The translations under genes and the position numbers were made by a program. This document shows positions 57,401 through 64,000 of a stretch of DNA of 64,000 nt, piece after piece. The stretch is from the NCBI RefSeq assembly GCF_016406325.1, contig NZ_CP066370.1, positions 62,001-126,000 of the forward strand, given 5' to 3'. Positions within the stretch are counted from its first letter, which is position 1; every line of letters begins with the position of its first letter. Under the pieces are notes generated by a model. The model did no database searches, was not told the DNA's origin, and worked only from the letters and a program-made list of their open reading frames with translations. Source of the DNA: Shewanella putrefaciens (lineage in GTDB: Bacteria > Pseudomonadota > Gammaproteobacteria > Enterobacterales > Shewanellaceae).

Positions 57401-58103
57401 GCCACAAATCGATATTCGTACAGGACAAGTGGTGAGTGTTGAAGCCCTAGTGCGTTGGCAGCATCCCGAGTTTGGTCTTATCTCACCAGATCGCTTTATT
57501 TCGATAGCAGAAGAAATTGACATGATTATTCCTATCGGCCAATGGGTACTTGAAACGGCGATGGCACAACTAGCCGCTTGGCGTGCCGCGGGAGCGACAA
57601 GACTTAGAATGGCGGTAAATTTATCGGCACACCAATTGCGGAAAGACACGATTGTTGCCGATATCACCAATGTTTTGCTTAAGCATCAACTTGGTAAGGG
57701 GGCGTTAGAGTTAGAAATCACCGAAAGTGTTGCTATGCAATACCCTGAGCAAAATGCACGTTTATTGGCGGAACTGCGCCAACATGGTATTGAGCTGGCT
57801 ATCGATGACTTTGGTACAGGTTATTCTTCTTTATCTTATTTAAAACTTTTACCCCTAGACAGGCTCAAACTTGACCGTTCCTTTGTAAAGGATATTGAGA
57901 CCGACCCTAACGATGCAGCCATTAGTGCTGCGACTATTTCTATGTCACATGAATTAGGGCTAACGGTTGTTGCTGAGGGTGTCGAAAATGAAGCACAACT
58001 CGTTTTGTTATCGAGTATGGGGTGTGATTTAGTGCAGGGATATTATTTCAGTAAACCCTTGCCAGCCGAAGAATGTTTCCGTTTTATTCAGCGTAACTTA
58101 TAG
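54453..58103 (+). CDS. MASE1-CHASE-PAS-PAS-GGDEF-EAL cyclic-di-GMP protein
   Basis: 1216 residues. Residues about 20-200: MASE1 membrane domain with several helices; about 240-480: a periplasmic CHASE-like sensor region; two PAS domains (about 545-665 and 670-790, with FVAINQAFTDITGYSLDEL and IIGKNCRFLEAKRTD); GGDEF at 870-874 (ARLGGDEFVVV); EAL at 997-999 (VEALVRWQHPE) with ELEITESVA and DDFGTGYSSLSYLK. Both catalytic signatures are intact. The I-site (RxxD five residues before GGDEF) reads DNND, so product inhibition of the cyclase side is not expected. Whether it makes or breaks c-di-GMP in vivo is unknown. Confidence 0.93.
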   Translation: MHISIKGLNIKSFTHSLRVNFLITLAYVVVGKIGLMIALPPGYSAAIWPAAGIAIAACILWKEYTPWIGVFIGSFLINANMGGFVHWSWLPVVIAMGSSIQAILAAKMMSRIDHLVTLDSPHTVIKSCLGLALTCIVATVCGNLALVISGTIPQSDFLESLVNWWMGDLLGAIIFIPLTMLVFDKRDIWRSRRIQTGIPMFVGFLCCVGIYSYSDMNQRQQLQDKFEIQSNAIISRIEGFQDANLQRIIALASLFDNSEQVSVDEFIQFGKRTLLPTDGVHAWVWAPLVAATEQESFEIAASAAISGAYNVKRPQNWQVNTDGWLVPVMYIQPLANHEAVLGMDLNSEPIRAAAIAKVRTTQAPVMTAKVQLAPDFTGPSGTLLFAPVFDRLGEIAGFCTAVIDLQQIINEVEQVQGLQWKLIDMSAGGSLLYSNTNKDFPIFSDYIFSDKNGHFFQANLMFADRHWHIVLYQSYTMLMGDTFSLSLLMLLLAFTTCAVIGGLTLVYSGEHHRIAEKVQEKTMALSKEIARSQAFQATLVESEQRYRNLFDKAPVGHVLKQVDNGRFVAINQAFTDITGYSLDELNQLDPWELTPKRYQLSEAEQLERLKQTRRYGPYQKHYLHKNGQSVAVRLNGALVTGANGEQLVLFIVEDITEQERTVARVNLLAQVFQQSGEGITIIDANDIIVDVNTAFSQITGYSREDIIGKNCRFLEAKRTDKSIDPQVRAALEQTGFWQGEVWDRHKDGYDFPKWLMMSVVRDESGAVSHYIGSFTDISERKMSEERIHFLAHHDSLTLLPNRLSLQSSLEIVFGEALASQSQIAVMFIDMDHFKNINDTLGHHVGDQLLLEVARRLKNIVDNNDIVARLGGDEFVVVLSDTNHDEVASLAEALRSGLSQTYIIDNNSLHSSPSIGISLFPTDGNTVEALMKNADMAMYRAKAAGRNNYQFFTAAMNTLITERQHIETGLRQVLANEELQLHYQPQIDIRTGQVVSVEALVRWQHPEFGLISPDRFISIAEEIDMIIPIGQWVLETAMAQLAAWRAAGATRLRMAVNLSAHQLRKDTIVADITNVLLKHQLGKGALELEITESVAMQYPEQNARLLAELRQHGIELAIDDFGTGYSSLSYLKLLPLDRLKLDRSFVKDIETDPNDAAISAATISMSHELGLTVVAEGVENEAQLVLLSSMGCDLVQGYYFSKPLPAEECFRFIQRNL

Positions 58104-58181
58104 CCTTGGTTGGCGCTACCTAACCATAGGCTATACTTGAGCATATAAGTTTGTGCTCGTTAATGTGCTAAGGATGGTTAT

Positions 58182-58658
58182 ATGCAAGTTATCTTCACTA
58201 AAGGAACTCAGCGTTATGGTCAGTTACGTTGTGTGCGTATGGATGGCAGTGCGACAGAAACTAAAATGCCTGAGCAGGGGATTGCACCCCACGATATGAT
58301 TCACTATGTGGTTGAAAAACGGCTACAGATCCAAGGGGCCTTTTTTTCACAGGTGAAAGCCGGTGCAAATATCAGTTTTACACTTGAGCATAATCAAGCC
58401 TCCCGTGCTGTTACCAATAACGCTGAGATATGGCAAGTTGAGTCTATCGTTGAAACCTTGCAGTCCTTGCTGTGGCCGGGTGATACGCCGACCTACGACG
58501 AGTTTATTTATCTGTTAGAGCAGGCTAGCAGCAGCCGTAAGCTGGCGCTCCCCCAAATTAGCGAAGTGGATTTTGATCATATTCTTAACGAAATTATGGA
58601 TCTGACAGTCGAATGGCAAGGCTTAGGTGAAGGCCAGTCGCTAACCTTAAAGTTTTAA
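58182..58658 (+). CDS. Conserved hypothetical protein
   Basis: 158 residues, no membrane segment or signal peptide. AAGGA lies seven bases before the ATG. The sequence is polar and mixed alpha/beta, with features MQVIFTKGTQRYGQLRCVRMDG and FDHILNEIMDLTVEWQGLGEGQSLTLKF. I do not recognise a family. It stands alone between the MASE1 gene and DUF3300, with a strong terminator after it. A cytosolic role is assumed. Confidence 0.75.
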   Translation: MQVIFTKGTQRYGQLRCVRMDGSATETKMPEQGIAPHDMIHYVVEKRLQIQGAFFSQVKAGANISFTLEHNQASRAVTNNAEIWQVESIVETLQSLLWPGDTPTYDEFIYLLEQASSSRKLALPQISEVDFDHILNEIMDLTVEWQGLGEGQSLTLKF

Positions 58659-58688
58659 CCTAAAAGCACGTTTTATCGTGCTTTTAGG
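58659..58688. terminator. Bidirectional terminator
   Basis: CCTAAAAGCACG (58659-58670) and CGTGCTTTTAGG (58677-58688) form a perfect 12-bp stem with a 6-base loop between the convergent 158-residue gene and the DUF3300 gene; A/T-rich flanks give U tails on both strands. Confidence 0.85.
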
Positions 58689-58723
58689 CTTAGGGCTATG
58701 GCCGACTAATTTGGCCATTCATA

Positions 58724-60232
58724 TTACTCTCTATTACGGCGTTCTTGGCTTTGGGTCGATCTGCCTTTATTTTGATCTACAGCGCGAGTCGCCTGCATAT
58801 TCTGGTTTTGGCGTGGTTCACTCTGCCTCACTTTAACTTCCTCACGTTGTCTTGGCACCGATTGTCTCGGTTGTTCCATGCGTTGTGGTTCAGACCGTTT
58901 AATCTCTTGGCGTGGGGATTCCACTCTTGGTGTTATAGCCCGTGAGTTTTCCTGTCGTTGTGGCTGCGATCTTTGCTGATCAAGATTACGGGGTTGTGAC
59001 TCCCTAGTTTGGTATTGTTTTTGTTGTATATTCTTGTTGGCCTGCATTTGTTTTGCTTGGGCATCACTGCGCTCCCTTTGAGTATGCACAGGATCACTAC
59101 GTCCCTTAGTCGCGGGCATTTGTTCCGCATTGGCTGAGCGCCGCTCTTTTAACTCTGCCTTAGTATTCTGATAAGTTGGAGCGCGGTTATCACGCTCGCG
59201 ATTGTTGTAATTGTGAGTCTCTTTATTATTCCAGTCCTTATTGTCTTGGCGATTATGTCGTAAATCTTGGTTAGACTTTGAATATTGGCTGGTAGCGTGC
59301 TGAGCACTGCCGCTGGAGTGTGAATCGCGGCCACGATACTTGCTATCGGCATAGTAGCGTTGCTTAACAACAGGATTATGATAAACCACTCCACGTCTAT
59401 GTTCTGGCTTATGTTTCCATGGTTGTGCACCGTGGCTAACACTGTATCTTTCCCGTGGGCGGTAGTGATGTGAATGCCTGTGATCTATCACTACCACTCT
59501 ATGGCGATGCCAGTGGAAGGAACTGAAAAAGTAGTTAAAGGAAATATGAATACCAGGTGCCCAGTAAAAATGGCTATGGCTTGGACGGTAAGGATAGCCA
59601 GCATAACCACTAAACTCCCAGTAAACGGGTGGATAAGCCACACCCCATCGCCAAGTGCCATACACCACGCGAGGATCATAATAGGGGACGTATACAATTT
59701 CCCGCCTTACGGGTTCTATGATGATGTGATTATTGGCTCTGGTGATGGCCATATTATCCATATTAGCAAGACTATTGGCTTTATCTGCCTGTTGTCTAAG
59801 AGATTGAATACCATTCATTACTTGGCCTTCATCTTCAAGGAATGCTTCACCTAATCTTTGCGTCCAGTCGAGATCGTCACTCATTTTTTGTAATACAACG
59901 GGGAAAGCCAATAGTGCTTTTACGCTAGGATCCCAATCCTTGTCTTCAGCCTGCGACATTATCTGGTCGAGTGATAATTTAGGGCGTTGTGCTAGCCAGC
60001 GTTGTGCCTGTACGACTTCGAGTGGATAAGTCGAGGCGATAAGAATGTGCGTCAACAAGCTATCGGGGTACAGTGCGATAGGCGCTAACATTTGTTCGAG
60101 CTCGGCTTGGCTTACCGACGCGCTTGAACCTTGGCTTACGGATACGCCAGCGGCTTGAGTTGTGGGCGTGAAGGGCAGAGCAAATAATACTGCCGATAAC
60201 ACTAGCCAATTCCATCGATGTAATCTGTTCAT
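58724..60232 (-). CDS. DUF3300 secreted protein
   Basis: 502 residues from ATG 60232, which is preceded by GGAG; a TTG frame four codons earlier overlaps that site. Signal peptide about 1-27 (LVLSAVLFALPFTPTTQAA). DUF3300 region about 45-250: MLAPIALYPDSLLTHILIASTYPLEVVQAQRWL and EPVRREIVYVPYYDPRVVYG. From about 300 the protein is a low-complexity tail of Gln, Arg, Asn and Ser. Its upstream region has the two-component box described below. Function unknown; DUF3300 proteins are envelope-linked. Confidence 0.9.
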   Translation of the reverse strand: MNRLHRWNWLVLSAVLFALPFTPTTQAAGVSVSQGSSASVSQAELEQMLAPIALYPDSLLTHILIASTYPLEVVQAQRWLAQRPKLSLDQIMSQAEDKDWDPSVKALLAFPVVLQKMSDDLDWTQRLGEAFLEDEGQVMNGIQSLRQQADKANSLANMDNMAITRANNHIIIEPVRREIVYVPYYDPRVVYGTWRWGVAYPPVYWEFSGYAGYPYRPSHSHFYWAPGIHISFNYFFSSFHWHRHRVVVIDHRHSHHYRPRERYSVSHGAQPWKHKPEHRRGVVYHNPVVKQRYYADSKYRGRDSHSSGSAQHATSQYSKSNQDLRHNRQDNKDWNNKETHNYNNRERDNRAPTYQNTKAELKERRSANAEQMPATKGRSDPVHTQRERSDAQAKQMQANKNIQQKQYQTRESQPRNLDQQRSQPQRQENSRAITPRVESPRQEIKRSEPQRMEQPRQSVPRQREEVKVRQSEPRQNQNMQATRAVDQNKGRSTQSQERRNRE

Positions 60233-60288
60233 GGTTCGCTCCAATAATCCTATGTGAGGATGTTATTGGCATCATAGGCGTTTGAATA

Positions 60289-60305
60289 TGAACATAAGCT
60301 GAAAA
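60289..60305 (-). promoter_or_regulatory. Two-component response-regulator box of the DUF3300 gene
   Basis: On the minus strand TTTTCA-GCTTA-TGTTCA: two half-sites 11 bases apart (N5 spacer), as in PhoP boxes. A TATGAT -10 lies 12 bases after the box. The core 15-mer TTCAGCTTATGTTCA is identical at 63063-63077 before the last gene. Confidence 0.65.
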
Positions 60306-60371
60306 TGTTTTAAGGCTTTATAGGGAGAATTTAAAGGAGGGGATTTAATGTATCATTTTGAAACTAATAGA

Positions 60372-61736
60372 TTAAATAGAGTGCACAAAACTCACGCTAA
60401 ATTTGGCCCCACCTAAGGTTTCTGAATGCGACACTGAAATTCTGCCATTATAGCTGTCGACTAAATCTCGAACGATCGCAAGCCCTATACCATTACCTTG
60501 GCGATAGGAATCTGCTCGAATTCCACGTTCAAATATTTGATTTTTCAATGATTCACTGATTCCGGGGCCATCATCTTCTATGCAGATCTGCAGTTGATAG
60601 GCATCACCCGTTACAGTTAATTTAACAGTGGATTTTGCCGCTTTACAGGCGTTGTCGAGTAAATTGCCCAACATTTCAGTGAGGTCAGCGTCATCCCCCT
60701 TGAATACTGCTTGTTCGGCAATTTCAGAATGGAGATGGATTTGCGGCTCTTGATAAATTTTAGCCAAAGTACGCAATAGCTTAGCCGCCACCTCATCGAC
60801 GCGGATCCCTAAATGCCAGGAGGCTGCTGCTGCCGTTTGAGCACGTTTCAGTTGGTGCCCAATGATTCTGCTTATCACCGACACTTGTTCACTCGAGGCT
60901 TCGCTTAAATCAGCTTGGCTTTTGATCACTGCGAGCGGTGTTTTTAGGCTATGGGCAAGATCGGCTAAGGCATTACGATAGCGTTTTCGCTGGGTTTGTT
61001 CGGTATTGAGCAGAATATTGAGTTGGCGTGCAACTGCTTGTAACTCCGTGGGGTATTGGCTACTTAACTGCATTGATTTACCTTGTTCAACCTCGTGCAG
61101 CTCTTGGGTAAAACGTGCTAGCGGGCGTAGCGTCCAGAGTAACCAACTTAACTGGAATACCAGCATGACTAACATCAGGATCAACAACCAAGTCCAAAGC
61201 TGCTGATTAAATTGGTCAATTTGCTGCTGGAATTCTTGTTCGTCTTTAATGATGTGGATGGTTACAGGTACGTTCTGATTTTGGCTGGCAAAGCTAACGC
61301 TAAAACTGTAAATCCAATGGGGCAGATCGGCGAGCTTGATTTGCTCAAATGTACTTTTGCCCATGTCGGGAATCGTAAAATATGCCGGAGGAGTGATGCC
61401 CATAAAAGATTGTGAATGCCATACAATACTTTGTTTGCCATTGAGATCTTGTGTGGTTGCTATGGCGTAGAGCCCTGATTGAATGAGATTAAAGCGATTT
61501 TCTAACACTAATTCAGGAATGGAGATCTGCGTATTTTCCACTTCTGTTACTGCGAGTATTGAGTAAACATAGGCACTGAGTTCATTTTTTGCGGCACTTT
61601 TCACTTGCTCGGTAAAGGCATCATTTAAGCCGACACCAATCAAAGGTAATAGCACTAAAATAAACAGTAGTGAACTGGCAACTAACCGAGCCTTAAGGGA
61701 GTTTATCACTTGCCATGCTAAAGAAGAGTTACTCAT
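60372..61736 (-). CDS. Sensor histidine kinase (PhoQ/CusS-like)
   Basis: 454 residues from ATG 61736, overlapping the response-regulator stop by eight bases; a GTG two codons earlier is less likely. Transmembrane helices at about 15-40 and 180-205 flank a periplasmic domain (40-180). HAMP, then HisKA with H262 in LADLAHSLKTPLAV and an HATPase with LLDNACKAA, EDDGPGISESL and GNGIGLAIVRDLV. The periplasmic signal is unknown. The gene is the last of the PepSY-RR-HK operon. Confidence 0.93.
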   Translation of the reverse strand: MSNSSLAWQVINSLKARLVASSLLFILVLLPLIGVGLNDAFTEQVKSAAKNELSAYVYSILAVTEVENTQISIPELVLENRFNLIQSGLYAIATTQDLNGKQSIVWHSQSFMGITPPAYFTIPDMGKSTFEQIKLADLPHWIYSFSVSFASQNQNVPVTIHIIKDEQEFQQQIDQFNQQLWTWLLILMLVMLVFQLSWLLWTLRPLARFTQELHEVEQGKSMQLSSQYPTELQAVARQLNILLNTEQTQRKRYRNALADLAHSLKTPLAVIKSQADLSEASSEQVSVISRIIGHQLKRAQTAAAASWHLGIRVDEVAAKLLRTLAKIYQEPQIHLHSEIAEQAVFKGDDADLTEMLGNLLDNACKAAKSTVKLTVTGDAYQLQICIEDDGPGISESLKNQIFERGIRADSYRQGNGIGLAIVRDLVDSYNGRISVSHSETLGGAKFSVSFVHSI

Positions 61737-62424
61737 CTGCACTGGATTCTGGTGCTAATATTTTGAGTCGATAACCTTGTCCCCGAAGGGTTTCTATCAG
61801 ATTGTATTGGTTATCTGGGTCGAGTTTTTTACGTAAGCGACGGATAAAAACTTCGATGACATTAGAGTCGAGATCAAAATCCTGATCGTAAATATGTTCA
61901 GTGAGCACAGTTTTAGATTTCACTTCACCCTGATGTAGCATTAAAAATTCGAATAGCTTGTACTCAGAGCCGCTAAGGTTGATCAATTCATCCCCTTTAC
62001 GGATTTCTAAACTGCTGGTGTTGAGGCTAAAAGGGCCGTTATAAACCAATGGGCTGGCCTTACCTGCCGAACGACGGATTAAGGCTTTTAGTCGCGCAAC
62101 CAGCTCTTGGGGATGGAAAGGTTTAGTGAGGTAGTCATCTGCCCCAGCATCGAGTCCTTCCACTTTATCTTGCCAACTGTCCCTTGCCGTTAAAATAAGG
62201 ATGGGAAAATCGCGCTCTTTTTGACGGACGCTGCGAATTAAACTGATGCCATCGAGTTTAGGTAAACCTACATCGATAATTGCAGCATCATAGTTACATT
62301 CGAGTGCTTGAAATAATCCTTCTTCGCCATCGCTTGCAACATCAATGCTGTAATGGGCATCAAGCAGATGCTGTTTTAAGTTAGTTTGTAGCTCTAGATC
62401 ATCCTCGACTAATAGCAAGCGCAT
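61729..62424 (-). CDS. OmpR-family response regulator (PhoP-like)
   Basis: 231 residues. Receiver domain with acidic pocket VEDD (6-9), phospho-acceptor D51 in AIIDVGLPK and conserved LTARDSWQDKVEGLDAGADDYLTKPF; C-terminal winged helix (about 130-225) with LSGSEYKLFEFLML and VIEVFIRRLRKKL. Forms a pair with the kinase. Downstream of a PepSY gene by two bases. The box of the type TGTTCA-N5-TGTTCA at neighbouring promoters is a likely recognition site. Confidence 0.94.
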   Translation of the reverse strand: MRLLLVEDDLELQTNLKQHLLDAHYSIDVASDGEEGLFQALECNYDAAIIDVGLPKLDGISLIRSVRQKERDFPILILTARDSWQDKVEGLDAGADDYLTKPFHPQELVARLKALIRRSAGKASPLVYNGPFSLNTSSLEIRKGDELINLSGSEYKLFEFLMLHQGEVKSKTVLTEHIYDQDFDLDSNVIEVFIRRLRKKLDPDNQYNLIETLRGQGYRLKILAPESSADE

Positions 62425-62426
62425 GG

Positions 62427-62729
62427 TTAGTTCCTCGATACTCTGCCCGTTGCGGCATCTACTGATACTGAAAACACTTGACCATTAGGATCGAGAATTT
62501 TGACGCGATAACCCGAACCACTTGATTGTACGCTCAATATTTTGCCTTGATATTGGCGCTGAGCCATAGCAACGGCTTGGTCTGGACTATTAACGGCTAA
62601 ACGGCGCTGTTCATTCTGCACGCCTTGGTTGCGAGACTGATTGCGATCGGTGCGTTTATCATTTGCCGCCATACTGCCAAAGGAGGCACATAAGCAGACG
62701 ATCAGTGCCAATGTCATACCAAGTTTCAT
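62427..62729 (-). CDS. Small PepSY-domain periplasmic protein
   Basis: 100 residues with a signal peptide (residues 1-about 21, ending MAA) followed by a basic, Gln-rich linker and one PepSY domain (about 48-100; LAVNSPDQAVAMAQRQY, YRVKILDPNGQVFSVSVDAATGRV). PepSY proteins next to two-component systems may be inhibitors or co-sensors. First gene of the operon with the response regulator and kinase. The start has GGG a few bases upstream. Confidence 0.9.
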   Translation of the reverse strand: MKLGMTLALIVCLCASFGSMAANDKRTDRNQSRNQGVQNEQRRLAVNSPDQAVAMAQRQYQGKILSVQSSGSGYRVKILDPNGQVFSVSVDAATGRVSRN

Positions 62730-63133
62730 ATTCGTTACCCGCGAATGTTCAGCGATCTTAAATTAATGAGCTACAGAGATAGCCTATCGAGTCGACTAAG
62801 CATACCCCATCACTATAGAGATCCGTCAATTGGTTAGCGTAATTCCTGTGGAATTATCGTTGGCAATTTCCTTTGCTAACGGGCTGAACTCAATATCAGT
62901 TAGTCAGTCTTATCCTATGCCTAGGCATTTAGGTGGGTTCAGTTTAGACAGTGTTATCCATGGCAGATGAATTGGGGCTGAACATATTAGTAAGCCACCT
63001 TTTAGCTACATTTAGGCATTTTGTGATTACTGTGGCTGTGGTCGACATCTTGCTATCGAATGTTCAGCTTATGTTCACTTTCATTGCACTTTAATGTCTC
63101 CAATTTGAACGGATTATCCATGGGGTCTTCAAG
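62730..63133. promoter_or_regulatory. Regulatory region with repeated TGTTCA half-sites
   Basis: About 400 bases without a gene, between the PepSY operon and the last gene. TGTTCA-GCTTA-TGTTCA lies at 63061-63077 (plus), followed after 12 bases by TTTAAT. Related two-half sites occur at 62968-62984 (minus: TGTTCA-GCCCC-AATTCA) and 62746-62762 (plus: TGTTCA-GCGAT-CTTAAA), the first in position to serve the PepSY operon. They suggest control by the neighbouring PhoP-like regulator. Confidence 0.6.
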
Positions 63134-64000
63134 ATGAACATACTTAACAGGCAAATAGTGGCAACAGGATCCAGAACAAGTTTATTTAAGCTAACAGCAA
63201 TGACTTTACTGTTTTTGGGATCTGTTAACGTCCATGCGCAATCCCGTGATGGTGAGTCGTTAATGCCTATAGCGCCCTTTTCTGCTGCAAGTATTGGTAT
63301 TGCTAAAAAAGCCGATGATGCTGAGCAAGCGGCATTTCAGGAGCAGCAAGCCTTAGCGTTACTGCAACAAGCTGCTCCCGCGAACAATGTAGGAGATGCT
63401 GCCGCCGCGGTGGTTAAATCGCTTGCACCCAGTTTATCGTCAAAGGCTGGAACGACAAAAAAAGTACAGCTTGTTGGCGCAAAACCTATGACGCGTGACC
63501 AAGTGATAGCCCAGTATGAGAGTCAATCTATCCCCCGTTCAAGTGCCGAGACTGAGAATCCCTATCGCTCGCCTGTGTACCATAGCTTTTCGATTTTTGA
63601 TGCCAGTAGTCGTTTGTTCGAAGATTTTGACTATGATGGTTTTTATCAAACATTTAGTGTGACTTTTGATGTGGATGTTTACGGTAGTTATCTTAATGAA
63701 AGAGCCGATCTATTTGCGGAGCTCTATCTTAGCCGTAATGGTGGCCCTTGGGTGCGGTACTACACCACAGATGTATTTACTATTTATGGCGATTCAACTC
63801 GGGATGATTATGAAGTGTTGACGACGCTTTATACGGGCTATGCAACGGATCACTACGATGTGTTAATTGATGTTTATGAGGTAGGTTACAGCGATATCGT
63901 TGCAACCATTAGTGCCGACGAGATAGATGGTCTGTATGCACTACCGCTGGAAAGTAGCGATCGAGACAGGGGGCCAGACATTATCGTTGTCGAAGAAAGT
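63134..64000 (+). CDS. Secreted choice-of-anchor-H-like protein, N-terminal part
   Basis: 289 codons, open to the window end. A signal peptide (residues about 16-37, LTAMTLLFLGSVNVHA) is followed by an Ala/Gln-rich linker and an acidic repeat-like segment: SFSIFDASSRLFEDFDYDGFYQTFSVTFDVDVYG and LYLSRNGGPWVRYYTTDVFTI. These resemble, from memory, the Shewanella family called choice-of-anchor H, whose members end in a C-terminal sorting domain; that end is outside the window. It is preceded by the two-component box described above, 12 bases before its -10. Confidence 0.65.
   Translation, partial: MNILNRQIVATGSRTSLFKLTAMTLLFLGSVNVHAQSRDGESLMPIAPFSAASIGIAKKADDAEQAAFQEQQALALLQQAAPANNVGDAAAAVVKSLAPSLSSKAGTTKKVQLVGAKPMTRDQVIAQYESQSIPRSSAETENPYRSPVYHSFSIFDASSRLFEDFDYDGFYQTFSVTFDVDVYGSYLNERADLFAELYLSRNGGPWVRYYTTDVFTIYGDSTRDDYEVLTTLYTGYATDHYDVLIDVYEVGYSDIVATISADEIDGLYALPLESSDRDRGPDIIVVEES

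Overview
The window looks like a chromosomal segment of a Shewanella species (Gammaproteobacteria). The evidence is the family resemblance of nearly every protein, the order waaA/kdkA/core glycosyltransferases/coaD, the MobB-MoeA fusion, the cyoABCDE set, and a RyhB-type small RNA lying between a sensor-kinase gene and a GNAT gene. Base composition is moderate except for one sharply G+C-rich block at about 43.65-45.98 kb, which looks transferred from a high-GC relative, and an A+T-rich glycosyltransferase stretch at about 6.8-8.6 kb.

Layout. 0-3.4 kb: 5' end of glpE, then tdh-kbl (threonine to glycine plus acetyl-CoA) and a TetR regulator. 3.5-20.4 kb: lipopolysaccharide and surface-sugar locus: waaA, kdkA, a heptosyltransferase, GT25 and GT2 glycosyltransferases, rfbBA, a 3-acetamido-3,6-dideoxyhexose branch (fdtA, fdtC-like, fdtB), a CDP-glycerol transferase-like gene, a waaE-type GT2, rfbDC, an inner-membrane sulfatase-fold protein, coaD and a Wzi-family outer-membrane protein. 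20.5-27.5 kb (minus strand): mutM and a small protein, then a six-gene run tupABC-mobA-mobB/moeA-moaA joining oxyanion uptake to molybdenum/tungsten cofactor synthesis. It is preceded by a good sigma-54 promoter. 27.8-31.3 kb: a divergent sigma-54 activator and its histidine kinase. 31.3-40.7 kb: ryhB sRNA, a GNAT, a preQ1-I riboswitch with the queuosine-precursor transporter, a periplasmic binding protein, menF, a double-ATPase ECF protein, an HD-GYP phosphodiesterase, a PqiA-like membrane protein, an unlisted ~50-residue membrane ORF and yeiH.

40.9-48.4 kb, accessory part: a stand-alone piece of malate synthase G, divergent from a short-chain-fatty-acyl (ScfR/RamB-type) regulator; the G+C-rich homocysteine S-methyltransferase plus amino-acid transporter pair, preceded by MetJ-box-like repeats; and a TonB-dependent siderophore receptor. 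48.5-58.7 kb: cyoABCDE ubiquinol oxidase (minus strand), a small membrane protein, a large MASE1/CHASE/PAS/GGDEF/EAL protein and an uncharacterised 158-residue protein. 58.7-64 kb: a DUF3300 protein and a PepSY / response regulator / histidine kinase operon, and the start of a large secreted protein. The DUF3300 gene and the last gene share a PhoP-box-like direct repeat at the same distance from their -10 elements, so both are probably targets of the two-component system between them.

The strongest leads are the free-standing malate synthase G domain beside its presumptive metabolic regulator, the sigma-54 control of tungstate/molybdate uptake and cofactor genes, the MetJ-like boxes on the transferred methyltransferase/permease pair, and the shared two-component-system box. 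All start choices, sites and transfers are read by eye; no alignment or database search was run.
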